The notes beneath the pieces are model-generated. The model was not told the DNA's origin. It made no database searches and saw nothing but the letters and a program-made list of their open reading frames with translations. From assembly GCA_902477765.1 (NCBI GenBank), contig CABSIM010000050.1, positions 1 to 15,260 of the forward strand: a stretch of DNA of 15,260 nt. Direction: 5' to 3'. The translations under genes were made by a program, and so were the position numbers. Positions 7,476-15,233 of this stretch are shown one piece after another. Position 1 is the stretch's first letter; every line of letters starts with the position of its first letter. The DNA comes from an uncultured Clostridiaceae bacterium. Its GTDB lineage: Bacteria; Bacillota; Clostridia; Lachnospirales; Lachnospiraceae.

Positions 7476-8116
7476 AAATGCAGCCTCGCCAGCGGATTAT
7501 ATTTCTTCTCAGTTCCTATGGTTGTGGGATCCATGTGCCCCGGATAGACCATCACATCTTCAGGCAGCTCCTTCAGAAGCCGGCTGACTGAATAGGCAAT
7601 GGATTTGCCGCTTCCTGTAGGAAGATCTGTCCGTCCGTAGGACATATGAAACAGGGTATCCCCGGAAAAAAGCACATCTTCTTTTTCAATGTAATAGCAG
7701 CAGGAACCGATGGTATGGCCCGGTGTTTCCATCACTTTCCAGGAAAATCCGGCCAGTTCCAGCACTTCCCCTTCCTTTACCGTTTTATCCGGCGTCAGGG
7801 ACCAGGACTGTCCGTAATAATTCATCACAAGATTCTTTTCTCCGTCCGCCAGAATCTCAAGTTCCTTTTCAGGCGCCAGGATCGGTATTCCCCACTCTTT
7901 TTTCAGTTCAGGCGCCGCCATCATATGATCGAAATGGCCGTGGGTCAGCAGAATGGCTTCCGGAACCAGCCCCAGTTTTCTGCACTCTGCACTGATTCTG
8001 TCTGCGTTGTCACCAGGATCCACGATCACTGTTTTTTTTGTTTCATCCTCATACACCAGGTAACAGTTGGTGCCAACCATACCCACTACAAGCGTTTTCA
8101 CTCGAATCCCGCTCAT
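7472..8116 (-). CDS. Metallo-beta-lactamase-fold hydrolase, glyoxalase II-like
   Basis: Small cytosolic zinc hydrolase of 214 residues in the glyoxalase II / YcbL-like branch of the metallo-beta-lactamase superfamily. The ligand set is complete: THGHFDH (His59, His61, Asp63, His64), TPGHT (His134), SGDTLF (Asp153) and YPGH (His194). It lacks the C-terminal substrate domain of classic glyoxalase II, so hydrolysis of a small thioester is plausible but unproved. I chose the ATG at 8116 because AGGAG lies 9 bases upstream; the in-frame ATG at 8125 directly abuts that site. It follows rel by 68 bases, across a GC-rich palindrome, and its stop overlaps the hemZ start. Confidence 0.92.
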   Translation of the reverse strand: MSGIRVKTLVVGMVGTNCYLVYEDETKKTVIVDPGDNADRISAECRKLGLVPEAILLTHGHFDHMMAAPELKKEWGIPILAPEKELEILADGEKNLVMNYYGQSWSLTPDKTVKEGEVLELAGFSWKVMETPGHTIGSCCYYIEKEDVLFSGDTLFHMSYGRTDLPTGSGKSIAYSVSRLLKELPEDVMVYPGHMDPTTIGTEKKYNPLARLHL

Positions 8117-8152
8117 CTCTACCATCTCCTTTTTGGAAATTTTATGACAGAA

Positions 8153-8180
8153 GCCTGCCCGGCGCTCGGCGCCGGCAGGC
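8153..8180. repeat. GC-rich palindrome in the rel-hydrolase spacer
   Basis: GCCTGCC-C-GGCGC (8153-8165, one bulged C) pairs with GCGCCGGCAGGC (8169-8180) around TCG, a 12-bp stem starting 4 bases after the rel stop. On the minus strand TTCTGT follows, a poor U-tract, so it could attenuate but probably does not end transcription. It resembles the palindrome before aspS: both contain GCCTGCCGGC and have GGCTTCTGT beside one arm. Confidence 0.55.
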
Positions 8181-8184
8181 CCCT

Positions 8185-10467
8185 TTATCCTGCGGTCCTC
8201 TGAATATCCAGTACACCGTCAATCTGTCTCAGTTTATCCATCAGGCTGTTGAGTTCCTCAATCCCATGGATATCGAACATCATGGTAATCGTTGCCTTGC
8301 CCTGTTTGTTGACACGGGCATTCATGTTTTTCACATCGATCTGACGTTCCGTGAAAATCTTGGAAATATCCACGAACATACCGATCCTGTTATTGGCAAA
8401 GATCTGAATTTCCGTGGAATACTTGGCAGGTCCCTGGTCATTTTCCCTGGACTGCCATTCTGCATCGATAATGCGGACCCGCTCCAGTTCCGGAAGGTTC
8501 AGGATATTGATACAGTCCGTTCTGTGGATGGTGATTCCGCGGCCCCGGGTAACAAAGCCCACAATTTCATCTCCCGGCACCGGACTGCAGCATTTGGCAA
8601 ATTTCACAGCCAGGTCGTGAATTCCCCTGACGACGATTCCGCTCTTGGACTTGCCGGCTGCCGGAAGTTCCTCCGGACGGTTGTTGTCACCCAGACTGTC
8701 CAGAATCGTGGCATCCGTTACCTCTCGTTTCAGCTTCTTCGCCCGCTCCTCCAGCATCTTGTTGATGACCTGGCCCTCCTTCAGGCCGCCGTGGCCGATG
8801 GAGGCAAGTACGGAATCCCAGTCCTTATACGCATACCGTTTCATGACTTTTTCCATGAATTCCGGTTTTGAGATATCCCCATAGTTGATGCCTTTGGCCT
8901 TGCAGTAGCGGTCCACCATTTCACGGCCCCGCGCAATATTATCTGCCTTCAGTTCCTGCTTGAACCAGTTATTGATCTTGTTTTTGGCCTGGGTGCTCTT
9001 GACCATGGTGAGCCAGTCCCGGCTGGGTCCTTTGGAGTTCTGGGATGTCATGATTTCCACCCGGTCTCCATTCTGGATCACATAGTCAATATTTACAAGC
9101 TTCCCGTTGACCCTTGCACCCACCATTTTGTTTCCCACCGCACTGTGGATGGAATAGGCAAAGTCAATGGGGGTCGATCCGCTGGGAAGATTTTTCACAT
9201 CACCCGTGGGGGTAAAACAGTAAACGCTGTCGGCAAACAGGTCCAGATCGCTTTTCAGAAGACTCAGAAATTCCTTGTTGTCTGACATGTCCTTCTGCCA
9301 CTCCAGAATCTGACGAAGCCAGCTCAGCTTCTTTTCCTCGTCCCCTGCCGCAATCTTACCGCTGCCGCTTTCCTTGTATTTCCAGTGAGCCGCGATACCG
9401 AATTCCGCGGTCCTGTGCATCTCATAGGTACGGATCTGGATCTCAAACGGCTGTCCGTTGGTGCCGATCAGGGTCGTATGTAGGGACTGGTACATATTGG
9501 GCTTCGGCATGGCAATATAGTCCTTGAAACGCCCCGGAATGGGTTTATACATTTCATGAATGACACCCAGAGCCGCATAACAGTCCTTCACCGTATCCAC
9601 AATGATCCTGACGGCAAAGATATCATATATCTGATCCAGGGTCTTGTGCTGGTTCAGCATCTTCTTGTAGATGCTGAAAAAATGTTTGACACGGCCCTCG
9701 ACGGAACAGCGTATTTCCGCATTGTCCATGTGATTTTTGACTTCATCAATAATCTGATTGATGAATGCCTGTCTTGCATCCTTGGTCAGGGCAATCTTCT
9801 CTTCCAGATCCTTATAGACCTCGGGTTCCAGATATTTGAGAGCCAGATCATCCAGCTCGATCTTGATTCTGGAAATACCCAGACGGTCTGCCAGAGGAGA
9901 ATAGATCTCTATGGTTTCCCTTGCCTTCTCCTTCTGTTTTTCCGGCTTCATATACTGAAGCGTTCTCATGTTGTGAAGACGGTCCGCCAGTTTGATCAGG
10001 ATCACCCGGATGTCCTTGGCCATGGCCAGGAACATTTTCCGCAGATTCTCCGCCTGGATCTCCACTTTATCCGCAGACCAGGACAGCTGGGTCAGCTTTG
10101 TGACCCCGTCCACCAGAAGTGCGACCTCTGCCCCGAAAATCCTTGAGACTTCCTCATCTGTAAGGACCGTATCCTCCACCACGTCATGGAGAATTCCGGC
10201 AACAATCGTCTCCTTATCAAGTTCCAGATCGGAAAGAATAATGGCTACGCAAAGCGGGTGAATGATATATGGCTCGCCTGATTTCCGCTTCTGGTCCTTA
10301 TGGGCGTCTCTGGCAATCTCATATGCCTTCTGTACCATGGACAGGTCATCCGACGGATGGTATCGTTTGATGCTTTTTACCAGATCCTGATACAGAACCT
10401 CCGGACTGGTAAAATCCGCAGGAGCTTCAAGCTCTACCTCTATCTGTTTCAGTTTGTTATCTTCCAT
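8185..10467 (-). CDS. relA: Bifunctional (p)ppGpp synthetase/hydrolase (Rel/SpoT family)
   Basis: Makes and degrades the alarmone (p)ppGpp, setting the stringent response to amino-acid starvation on the ribosome. It has 760 residues, full length. Order: HD hydrolase domain with HDVVED (94-99), synthetase domain (about 250-365) with GRFKDYIAMPKPN (312-324) and FEIQIRT (341-347), TGS domain (about 415-475), helical region, the conserved Cys pair KCCSPVPGD (625-633), and a C-terminal ACT domain (about 685-755). The RFKD sequence is the RXKD motif of bifunctional Rel enzymes; synthetase-only RelA has EXDD. I chose the ATG at 10467, 8 bases after AGGTG; an ATG at 10473 is also possible. It heads an operon with two aminoacyl-tRNA synthetases, so alarmone control and tRNA charging are expressed together. 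Confidence 0.96.
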   Translation of the reverse strand: MEDNKLKQIEVELEAPADFTSPEVLYQDLVKSIKRYHPSDDLSMVQKAYEIARDAHKDQKRKSGEPYIIHPLCVAIILSDLELDKETIVAGILHDVVEDTVLTDEEVSRIFGAEVALLVDGVTKLTQLSWSADKVEIQAENLRKMFLAMAKDIRVILIKLADRLHNMRTLQYMKPEKQKEKARETIEIYSPLADRLGISRIKIELDDLALKYLEPEVYKDLEEKIALTKDARQAFINQIIDEVKNHMDNAEIRCSVEGRVKHFFSIYKKMLNQHKTLDQIYDIFAVRIIVDTVKDCYAALGVIHEMYKPIPGRFKDYIAMPKPNMYQSLHTTLIGTNGQPFEIQIRTYEMHRTAEFGIAAHWKYKESGSGKIAAGDEEKKLSWLRQILEWQKDMSDNKEFLSLLKSDLDLFADSVYCFTPTGDVKNLPSGSTPIDFAYSIHSAVGNKMVGARVNGKLVNIDYVIQNGDRVEIMTSQNSKGPSRDWLTMVKSTQAKNKINNWFKQELKADNIARGREMVDRYCKAKGINYGDISKPEFMEKVMKRYAYKDWDSVLASIGHGGLKEGQVINKMLEERAKKLKREVTDATILDSLGDNNRPEELPAAGKSKSGIVVRGIHDLAVKFAKCCSPVPGDEIVGFVTRGRGITIHRTDCINILNLPELERVRIIDAEWQSRENDQGPAKYSTEIQIFANNRIGMFVDISKIFTERQIDVKNMNARVNKQGKATITMMFDIHGIEELNSLMDKLRQIDGVLDIQRTAG

Positions 10468-10551
10468 ACTCATTTCACCTTCTCTCAAAGCGCTGCCCCA
10501 GCTTCAGAAAAATACCGCTGGACCCCCAATATAAAAAAATGAATTGCTACC

Positions 10552-10580
10552 ATTATAAGTTTTTTTACCGTAAAATGCAA
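10552..10580 (-). promoter_or_regulatory. Sigma-A promoter of the rel operon
   Basis: On the minus strand TTGCAT (10580 to 10575) and a perfect TATAAT (10557 to 10552) are separated by 17 bases. The -35 lies inside the last codons of the amidohydrolase gene and the -10 just past its stop. The start point would be near 10545, giving a leader of about 78 bases before the rel ATG. The leader contains one small hairpin possibility (CCAGC 10498-10502 with GCTGG 10517-10521). There is no T-box. Confidence 0.8.
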
Positions 10581-12232
10581 TCTTTTTTCGACTGATAAGT
10601 GGTTTCTCCGTTCTTTATGGTCTCCAGAATCCTGATTTTCCGTATCTCTTCGGCAGGGACCGTAAGAGGGTTCCTGTCCAGAACGACAAAATCCGCTCTT
10701 TTGCCTTTCCGGATACTTCCTTTTGTATCTTCCTCAAACAGCTGGGCAGCCGCATCAAGAGTCACCGCCCTCAGTGCCCGCTCCACGGAAATCCGGTGTT
10801 CAGGTCCCAGAAGAGAGCCGCCGGAAGTTCTCCGGTTGACTGCATTATGCACTGCAAACAGCACATTGGGCGGCACTACAGGGCTGTCCTGATGAAGTGT
10901 GAACGGAATTCCGTACCCATCGGCCCAGGACAGAGGGCTGATATGCGATGCCCGCTCCGGTCCCAGAACGGAGTCCCGGTGATAGTCTCCCCAGTAATAC
11001 ACATGATCATGGAAAAAGCTGATGCGGATTCCGTCCTGTGCCATTCTCTCCAGCTGGTCCTTTCTCACGGTCTGACAGTGAATGGCCACCGGCCTCAGGC
11101 CTGCTCCCGGATTTTTTTCCGGAGATCCCGTCCCGGCTGCCTCCGCAGCCTTCTCAAAGCAGCGGATCATCTGCTCAATGGCCGCATCGCCGTTGACATG
11201 GACGTTTATCTGCCACCGGTTCCGGATGCAGCGTGTCATGATGCCGGTCACTTCATCATCCCCGAGTATGGGACTTCCGCAGTAATCCCTGTCTTCTCCC
11301 GGAGGCACCTGATAATAGGGTTCGGAAAGCCATGCTGTTTTTCCCTGAGGTGAACCGTCCAGAAACATTTTACACCCTGCTGTCCGCACCATATCCTGAT
11401 AGGGATTTTGCCCTGGCTCTGTCCGGGGCAGAATTTTTTCAGCTTCCTTTTCCGGGAAATAAAGCGCCACATCACACTTCAGCCGCCCGGATGCTCCGGC
11501 TGCCCGCAGATCCTCATAATCCTTCACCGAAGCTCTGGCATCCTGAGCCGTTGTGATGCCGAAAGACGCATAATATTCCGAAGCCCGCCCGATGGAACTG
11601 ATCCGGTCTGCTCCGGCTCCGTTCATCATTTTTTTCTGCTTCTCCGGAGCCAGAAATGCATTTTCTTTCAGGAGTCCGTTCCGGTCTGCCGTTCCTCCTT
11701 CCGGCACCTGAAACGCTTCTCCGGTATATCCCAGAATCTCCATTCCTCTGGTATTGACCGCACAGATATGTCCGGAAACATGCACGGCTGCCACAGGATA
11801 TTTTTCTGATACCTGATCAAGAAGCCGGCGGTCCGGATGTGCCCCTCCCGGAAGCAGAGAATTGTCATATCCGGTTCCGATGACCCAGGTATCCGGAGAG
11901 GCTGTGCCGTCTTCTTCCATCTCTTCCAGTTTCTTTTTTAATTTCTCCCGGATTTCTTCCATGGTCCCCCTGCCGTCTTCCGCTTCCGGCTTGAGATCCG
12001 CCAGTGCCATGCTGTCCGCCACGGCTGTCAGATGGGAATGTCCGTCAATAAATCCCGGAAGAATCACGGCACCGCCCATATCACGGAGAACGGCATCCGG
12101 ACAGAGTGCCTGCAGTTCTTCCAGGGTTCCTGTTTCCTCAATGTTTCCGTCCTTGATCAGCACCGCTTCCACCCGGGGCATCCGGGTCTCCATGGTCAGG
12201 AACTGTCCATGGAACATGATCTGTTTTTTCAT
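10565..12232 (-). CDS. YtcJ-like metal-dependent amidohydrolase
   Basis: Cytosolic amidohydrolase of the amidohydrolase-3 (YtcJ / N-substituted formamide deformylase) family, 555 residues, no signal peptide. The N-terminal beta-sandwich leads to LPGFIDGHSH (58-67; metal ligands His65 and His67). Further expected ligands are Lys288 in GCKMFLDGS (possibly carbamylated), His345 in NVHVNGDA, His385 in AIHCQ and Asp449 in HQDSPV. The C-terminal sandwich ends with GSIRKGKRADFVVLDRNP. The ATG at 12232 follows AGGAAG by 8 bases. Members act on amide or formamide bonds of varied small molecules, so the substrate is open. It diverges from the M20D/YfcC pair. No terminator separates it from rel, so readthrough is possible. 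I found no convincing promoter upstream. Confidence 0.9.
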   Translation of the reverse strand: MKKQIMFHGQFLTMETRMPRVEAVLIKDGNIEETGTLEELQALCPDAVLRDMGGAVILPGFIDGHSHLTAVADSMALADLKPEAEDGRGTMEEIREKLKKKLEEMEEDGTASPDTWVIGTGYDNSLLPGGAHPDRRLLDQVSEKYPVAAVHVSGHICAVNTRGMEILGYTGEAFQVPEGGTADRNGLLKENAFLAPEKQKKMMNGAGADRISSIGRASEYYASFGITTAQDARASVKDYEDLRAAGASGRLKCDVALYFPEKEAEKILPRTEPGQNPYQDMVRTAGCKMFLDGSPQGKTAWLSEPYYQVPPGEDRDYCGSPILGDDEVTGIMTRCIRNRWQINVHVNGDAAIEQMIRCFEKAAEAAGTGSPEKNPGAGLRPVAIHCQTVRKDQLERMAQDGIRISFFHDHVYYWGDYHRDSVLGPERASHISPLSWADGYGIPFTLHQDSPVVPPNVLFAVHNAVNRRTSGGSLLGPEHRISVERALRAVTLDAAAQLFEEDTKGSIRKGKRADFVVLDRNPLTVPAEEIRKIRILETIKNGETTYQSKKDCILR

Positions 12233-12260
12233 TTTTCCATCTTCCTTTCTGTATTGTCAC

Positions 12261-12278
12261 TGCCGCTGACATGCGGCA
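12261..12278. repeat. Small hairpin in the divergent control region
   Basis: TGCCGC (12261-12266) and GCGGCA (12273-12278) are exact inverted repeats around six bases. It would sit in the leader of the amidohydrolase mRNA. The sequence GCTGA-CA-TGCGGCAT here (12265-12279) recurs as GCTGA-TGCGGCAT at 12387-12399. A T-rich run follows the stem on the plus strand, but no rightward gene ends here. Between these copies lies another palindrome, TTCCGG-A-CCGGAA (12333-12345). Confidence 0.4.
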
Positions 12279-12397
12279 TTTTCTTTCGTTTCTTTATGGG
12301 CAGTATGCCCTGTTTTCCCTGTTTTTTTCAGGTTCCGGACCGGAAAACAACAGAATATGGAATACCTGATATAGTTTTTTTGCATAGCTGATGCGGC

Positions 12398-12435
12398 ATA
12401 AAATAGTTGCATTTTATATCAGTTTGCTATAGAAT
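12398..12435 (+). promoter_or_regulatory. Promoter and operator-like palindrome for the M20D-yfcC pair
   Basis: TTGCAT (12407-12412) and TAGAAT (12430-12435) have a 17-base spacer, with TATAGA overlapping the -10. The palindrome ATAAAAT (12398-12404) / ATTTTAT (12411-12417) straddles the -35, a good position for a repressor site. The start would be near 12442, leaving an AT-rich leader of about 78 bases. The rest of the 12233-12519 gap holds AT-rich sequence and the small repeats already noted, with no gene. Confidence 0.6.
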
Positions 12436-12519
12436 ATGTTTATTATTTTTTAAGATTTATTAAATATTTTTTATTTTTTCCGTTTCACGGAATGAATTTT
12501 TTCACAAGGAGGTTTATCT

Positions 12520-13698
12520 ATGGATACCAAAGAACTTGTTTTGAAGTATTCCGATGATATGACTGCAATCCGCAGACACATCCATCAGCACCCTGAACTC
12601 AGCCATCAGGAATTCAAAACCACAGAACTCATCAAGGAAAAACTGACAGAATACGGTGTGGAAATCGCTGATATCGGTCTGGAAACAGGTGTGGTTGGAA
12701 TTCTGCGGGGCGGAATGCCGGGAAAAACCATCGCCATCCGTGAGGATATCGACGCACTCCCCATGTCTGAACTGACGGGACTTCCCTATGCATCCGAAAC
12801 AGAAGGCGTATGCCATTCCTGCGGTCATGATATACATACCACAACTCTGCTGTACTGCGCAAGAGTCCTGGCCGAATTGAAAGATGAACTTCACGGCAAT
12901 GTGATGTTCCTGTTCCAGCCCGCAGAGGAAAAAGGAACCGGAGCCAAATATATGATCGACAAAGGTGCTCTTCAGGTTCTGAAACCGGATGTATTTGTGG
13001 GTCTTCATGTTTCTCCCGAATTTGATGCCGGTTCCATCGGACTGAAAAAAGGTCCTGCCAACGCTTCCTGCGATGTCTTCTCCATTAAGATCAGCGGAAA
13101 AGGCGGCCACGGAGCACATCCGGAAAACTGCATTGACCCGGTTGCCATCAGCGGATACGTTCTGACACAGCTGCAGACCGTAATCTCCAGAGAAAATCAT
13201 CCGGTTTATCCGGCTGTTATGACCATCGGAAGCATCCATGGCGGAATGGCTCCCAATGTCATTCCTGATTATGTGGAAATGGGCGGAACCCTCAGAAGCC
13301 TTAATGCAGAAAGCCGTCAGACCATGCAGGATGCCATTGACCGTATTGTAAAATCATGTGCAGAGGCCATGCGCGGTCATGGAGAAGTAACCTGGAACAA
13401 GGGTATGCCTCCGTTGGTCAATGATGAGGATGTCATTGACGGACTTTATGCCGCTGCAGAAAAGACCATCGGCGCTGATCATGTGACCATGATCCAGAAC
13501 CCGTCTCTTGGTTCCGAGGACTTTTCCTACATGTTCCCGGAATTCGGCAAAGGTGCTCAGTTCCGTCTTGGCTCCGGAAACAACGAGGATCCCAATACCA
13601 GACACGGTCTCCACAATTCCAAGAATGTCTTTGATGACAAGTGCCTTGCAGCAGGAACCTCCGTACTGGTACAGTATGTCCGCGACTTCCTGAAATAA
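12520..13698 (+). CDS. M20D-family amidohydrolase / metallopeptidase
   Basis: Di-metal aminoacylase-like hydrolase of 392 residues, in the M20D group with IAA-amino-acid hydrolase, hippurate hydrolase and AbgB-like proteins. These split an N-acyl amino acid or a similar amide in the cytosol. Ligands by analogy with plant ILL2 are Cys101 and His103 in CHSCGHD, Glu137 in QPAEEKG, His163 in GLHV and His365 in LHNSKN; Glu136 would be the catalytic base. The lid/dimer domain (about 180-290) carries the family stretch SGKGGHGAHPE (192-202). The usual RADxDALP motif reads REDIDALP here. A consensus AAGGAGG lies 7 bases before the ATG. It is followed after 78 bases by a YfcC carrier, implying hydrolysis of an imported substrate. 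Exact substrate unknown. Confidence 0.93.
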   Translation: MDTKELVLKYSDDMTAIRRHIHQHPELSHQEFKTTELIKEKLTEYGVEIADIGLETGVVGILRGGMPGKTIAIREDIDALPMSELTGLPYASETEGVCHSCGHDIHTTTLLYCARVLAELKDELHGNVMFLFQPAEEKGTGAKYMIDKGALQVLKPDVFVGLHVSPEFDAGSIGLKKGPANASCDVFSIKISGKGGHGAHPENCIDPVAISGYVLTQLQTVISRENHPVYPAVMTIGSIHGGMAPNVIPDYVEMGGTLRSLNAESRQTMQDAIDRIVKSCAEAMRGHGEVTWNKGMPPLVNDEDVIDGLYAAAEKTIGADHVTMIQNPSLGSEDFSYMFPEFGKGAQFRLGSGNNEDPNTRHGLHNSKNVFDDKCLAAGTSVLVQYVRDFLK

Positions 13699-13776
13699 GG
13701 TGCTTCAGAAAGGAATCTCTCCGGCATCCTGGTTCTCCCTGGTGCCGTGATTCAAGTACATAAAAGGAGAAAGAAA

Positions 13777-15195
13777 ATGGAAAACAAAGCAAAAAAGAAA
13801 TTTCAGTTTCCAAGCACATGCGCGCTGCTGTTTATGCTGACTATTTTTGCGGCCATCCTGACCTGGATCATTCCGGCAGGTGAGTTCGATACCGAGCAGG
13901 TCGGCAGTGTCAATCGTGTTATCGCCGGAACCTATCACACCATCGAGCAGAGTCCCCAGAGTCCGTGGGCTGTACTGATGGCCACTGTTGCCGGTTTCCA
14001 GAAAGCCGCAACCATGATGATCATGATCATGTTCATCGGTGCCGGTGTTCACATGCTTCAGCTTACCGGTGCCATTGAGACATCTTTCAACAAACTGGTT
14101 TCCGGCGGAAAGAAGACAAACGACGCTGTGATCGTTTTTGCCGTAATGATCTTCATGAGCATCGGCGGTGCCTGCGGTGTGTTTGCGAACCCCACCGTTG
14201 CCCTGATCCCCATCGGAATCCTGCTTACAAAGGCCATCGGTCTTGATGCCGCTTCCGGCTTCCTGATCGTTTACCTGGGCGCATATTCCGGTTTCAACGT
14301 AGGCTGGGCAAACCCGTCTACCCTGGGTATTGCACATCCCATCGCAGAACTTCCGATTTTCTCCGGAATGAGCGTTCGTGTGGTTCTTCATGTAATCAAC
14401 TTCATTCTTTCTTACATCTTTGTTATGATGTATATCAAGAAAGTACGCAAGGATCCCACCAAGAGCCTCAACTACGAGCCCGGAATGAAAACTTCCGAAT
14501 ATATGGGAATGCAGGAAGAAGTTTCCTCCGACCTCGGCGGAAAGCTCAACTGGAAACAGCTGGTGGCTCTTGTCAGCATCATCGTTGCCATCGTTGCCGT
14601 TGTTATCGGTTCCGTTAACTTCGGATGGAGCAACGAGGAATTCGCAGCTGCCTTCCTTCTGGTTTCTGTTATCATCGGCCTTACCAGCGGATACGGTATC
14701 AACGGTACCACCAAGGAATTCATCAAAGGCTGCTCCACCATGCTGAATGCTGCCTTTATCGTCGGATTTGCAAATGCCATTTCCGTAATTCTGGCAGACG
14801 GACATATTCTGAACACCATCGTTTATGCGCTGTCCATCCCGCTTTCTTCCGCAGGTTCTGTGGTTGGCGCCAACCTGATGTTCATCGTAAACCTGTTCAT
14901 CAACCTGTTTATTCCGTCCGGTTCCGGTCAGGCGGCAGCTGTTATGCCTCTGATGGTTCCGATTGCAGACCTTACAGGCATCACCCGTCAGGTTGCCGTT
15001 CAGGCATTCCAGTTTGGTGACGGTCTGTCCAACTGTATCGTTCCTACTGCCGGTACTCTGATGGGAAGTCTTGGTATCGCAGGTGTTGCATGGAGCAAAT
15101 ATGCAAAATGGTTCCTTCCGTTCCTTCTGGTACAGTGCGTATTCGCATGTATCGCCCTGACGATTCTTCAGTCTGTGGGCTGGATGGGAATCTAA
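13777..15195 (+). CDS. YfcC-type membrane carrier (DcuC/AbgT-like superfamily)
   Basis: Polytopic inner-membrane protein of 472 residues, of the YfcC / C4-dicarboxylate anaerobic carrier type. Hydrophobic segments are visible near 13-33, 66-97, 116-155, 159-178, 200-221, 261-280, 288-306, 322-340, 360-380 and 445-467. Family hallmarks are TWIIPAGEF (29-37), ACGVFANP (132-139) and the re-entrant-loop-like IPSGSGQAAAVMPLM (379-393). Carriers of this group move peptides, amino acids or dicarboxylates with a cation gradient; the cargo is not defined. I chose the ATG at 13777 with AAAGGAG 7 bases upstream, over an in-frame GTG at 13747 that lacks a binding site. It is probably co-transcribed with the M20D gene, like AbgAB-AbgT in Escherichia coli. 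Confidence 0.9.
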   Translation: MENKAKKKFQFPSTCALLFMLTIFAAILTWIIPAGEFDTEQVGSVNRVIAGTYHTIEQSPQSPWAVLMATVAGFQKAATMMIMIMFIGAGVHMLQLTGAIETSFNKLVSGGKKTNDAVIVFAVMIFMSIGGACGVFANPTVALIPIGILLTKAIGLDAASGFLIVYLGAYSGFNVGWANPSTLGIAHPIAELPIFSGMSVRVVLHVINFILSYIFVMMYIKKVRKDPTKSLNYEPGMKTSEYMGMQEEVSSDLGGKLNWKQLVALVSIIVAIVAVVIGSVNFGWSNEEFAAAFLLVSVIIGLTSGYGINGTTKEFIKGCSTMLNAAFIVGFANAISVILADGHILNTIVYALSIPLSSAGSVVGANLMFIVNLFINLFIPSGSGQAAAVMPLMVPIADLTGITRQVAVQAFQFGDGLSNCIVPTAGTLMGSLGIAGVAWSKYAKWFLPFLLVQCVFACIALTILQSVGWMGI

Positions 15196-15212
15196 AATAT
15201 TCTGCAGTCGCC

Positions 15213-15233
15213 GCCACCCGTAAAACGGGTGGC
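15213..15233. repeat. Perfect 9-bp hairpin at the right edge, possible mobile-element end
   Basis: GCCACCCGT (15213-15221) and ACGGGTGGC (15225-15233) are exact inverted repeats around AAA. A second small hairpin, GGCT/AGCC (15244-15247 with 15251-15254), follows around GAA. No U-tract follows on either strand, so it is not a standard terminator of the carrier gene, which ends 17 bases earlier. Closely spaced hairpins of this look occur at the ends of IS200/IS605-type elements in gut Firmicutes. This is recalled resemblance only, since any transposase would lie outside the window. Confidence 0.45.

Noticed and set aside
12514..13239. Minus-strand open frame of 241 codons opposite the M20D gene.
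   Set aside because: It lies wholly antisense to a gene with intact metal-binding motifs and a consensus ribosome binding site; no start signal or recognisable domain of its own.
13705..14805. Long minus-strand open frame of 366 codons opposite the YfcC carrier gene.
   Set aside because: The translation is rich in Gly, Asp, His and Asn with no domain, as expected for the antisense of a hydrophobic membrane protein gene; the plus-strand gene has a clear family match and ribosome binding site.
15213..15233. Hairpin read as the intrinsic terminator of the M20D-yfcC operon.
   Set aside because: The stem is strong, but it is followed by TCGGGAC rather than a U-tract on the plus strand, so the standard mechanism does not fit.
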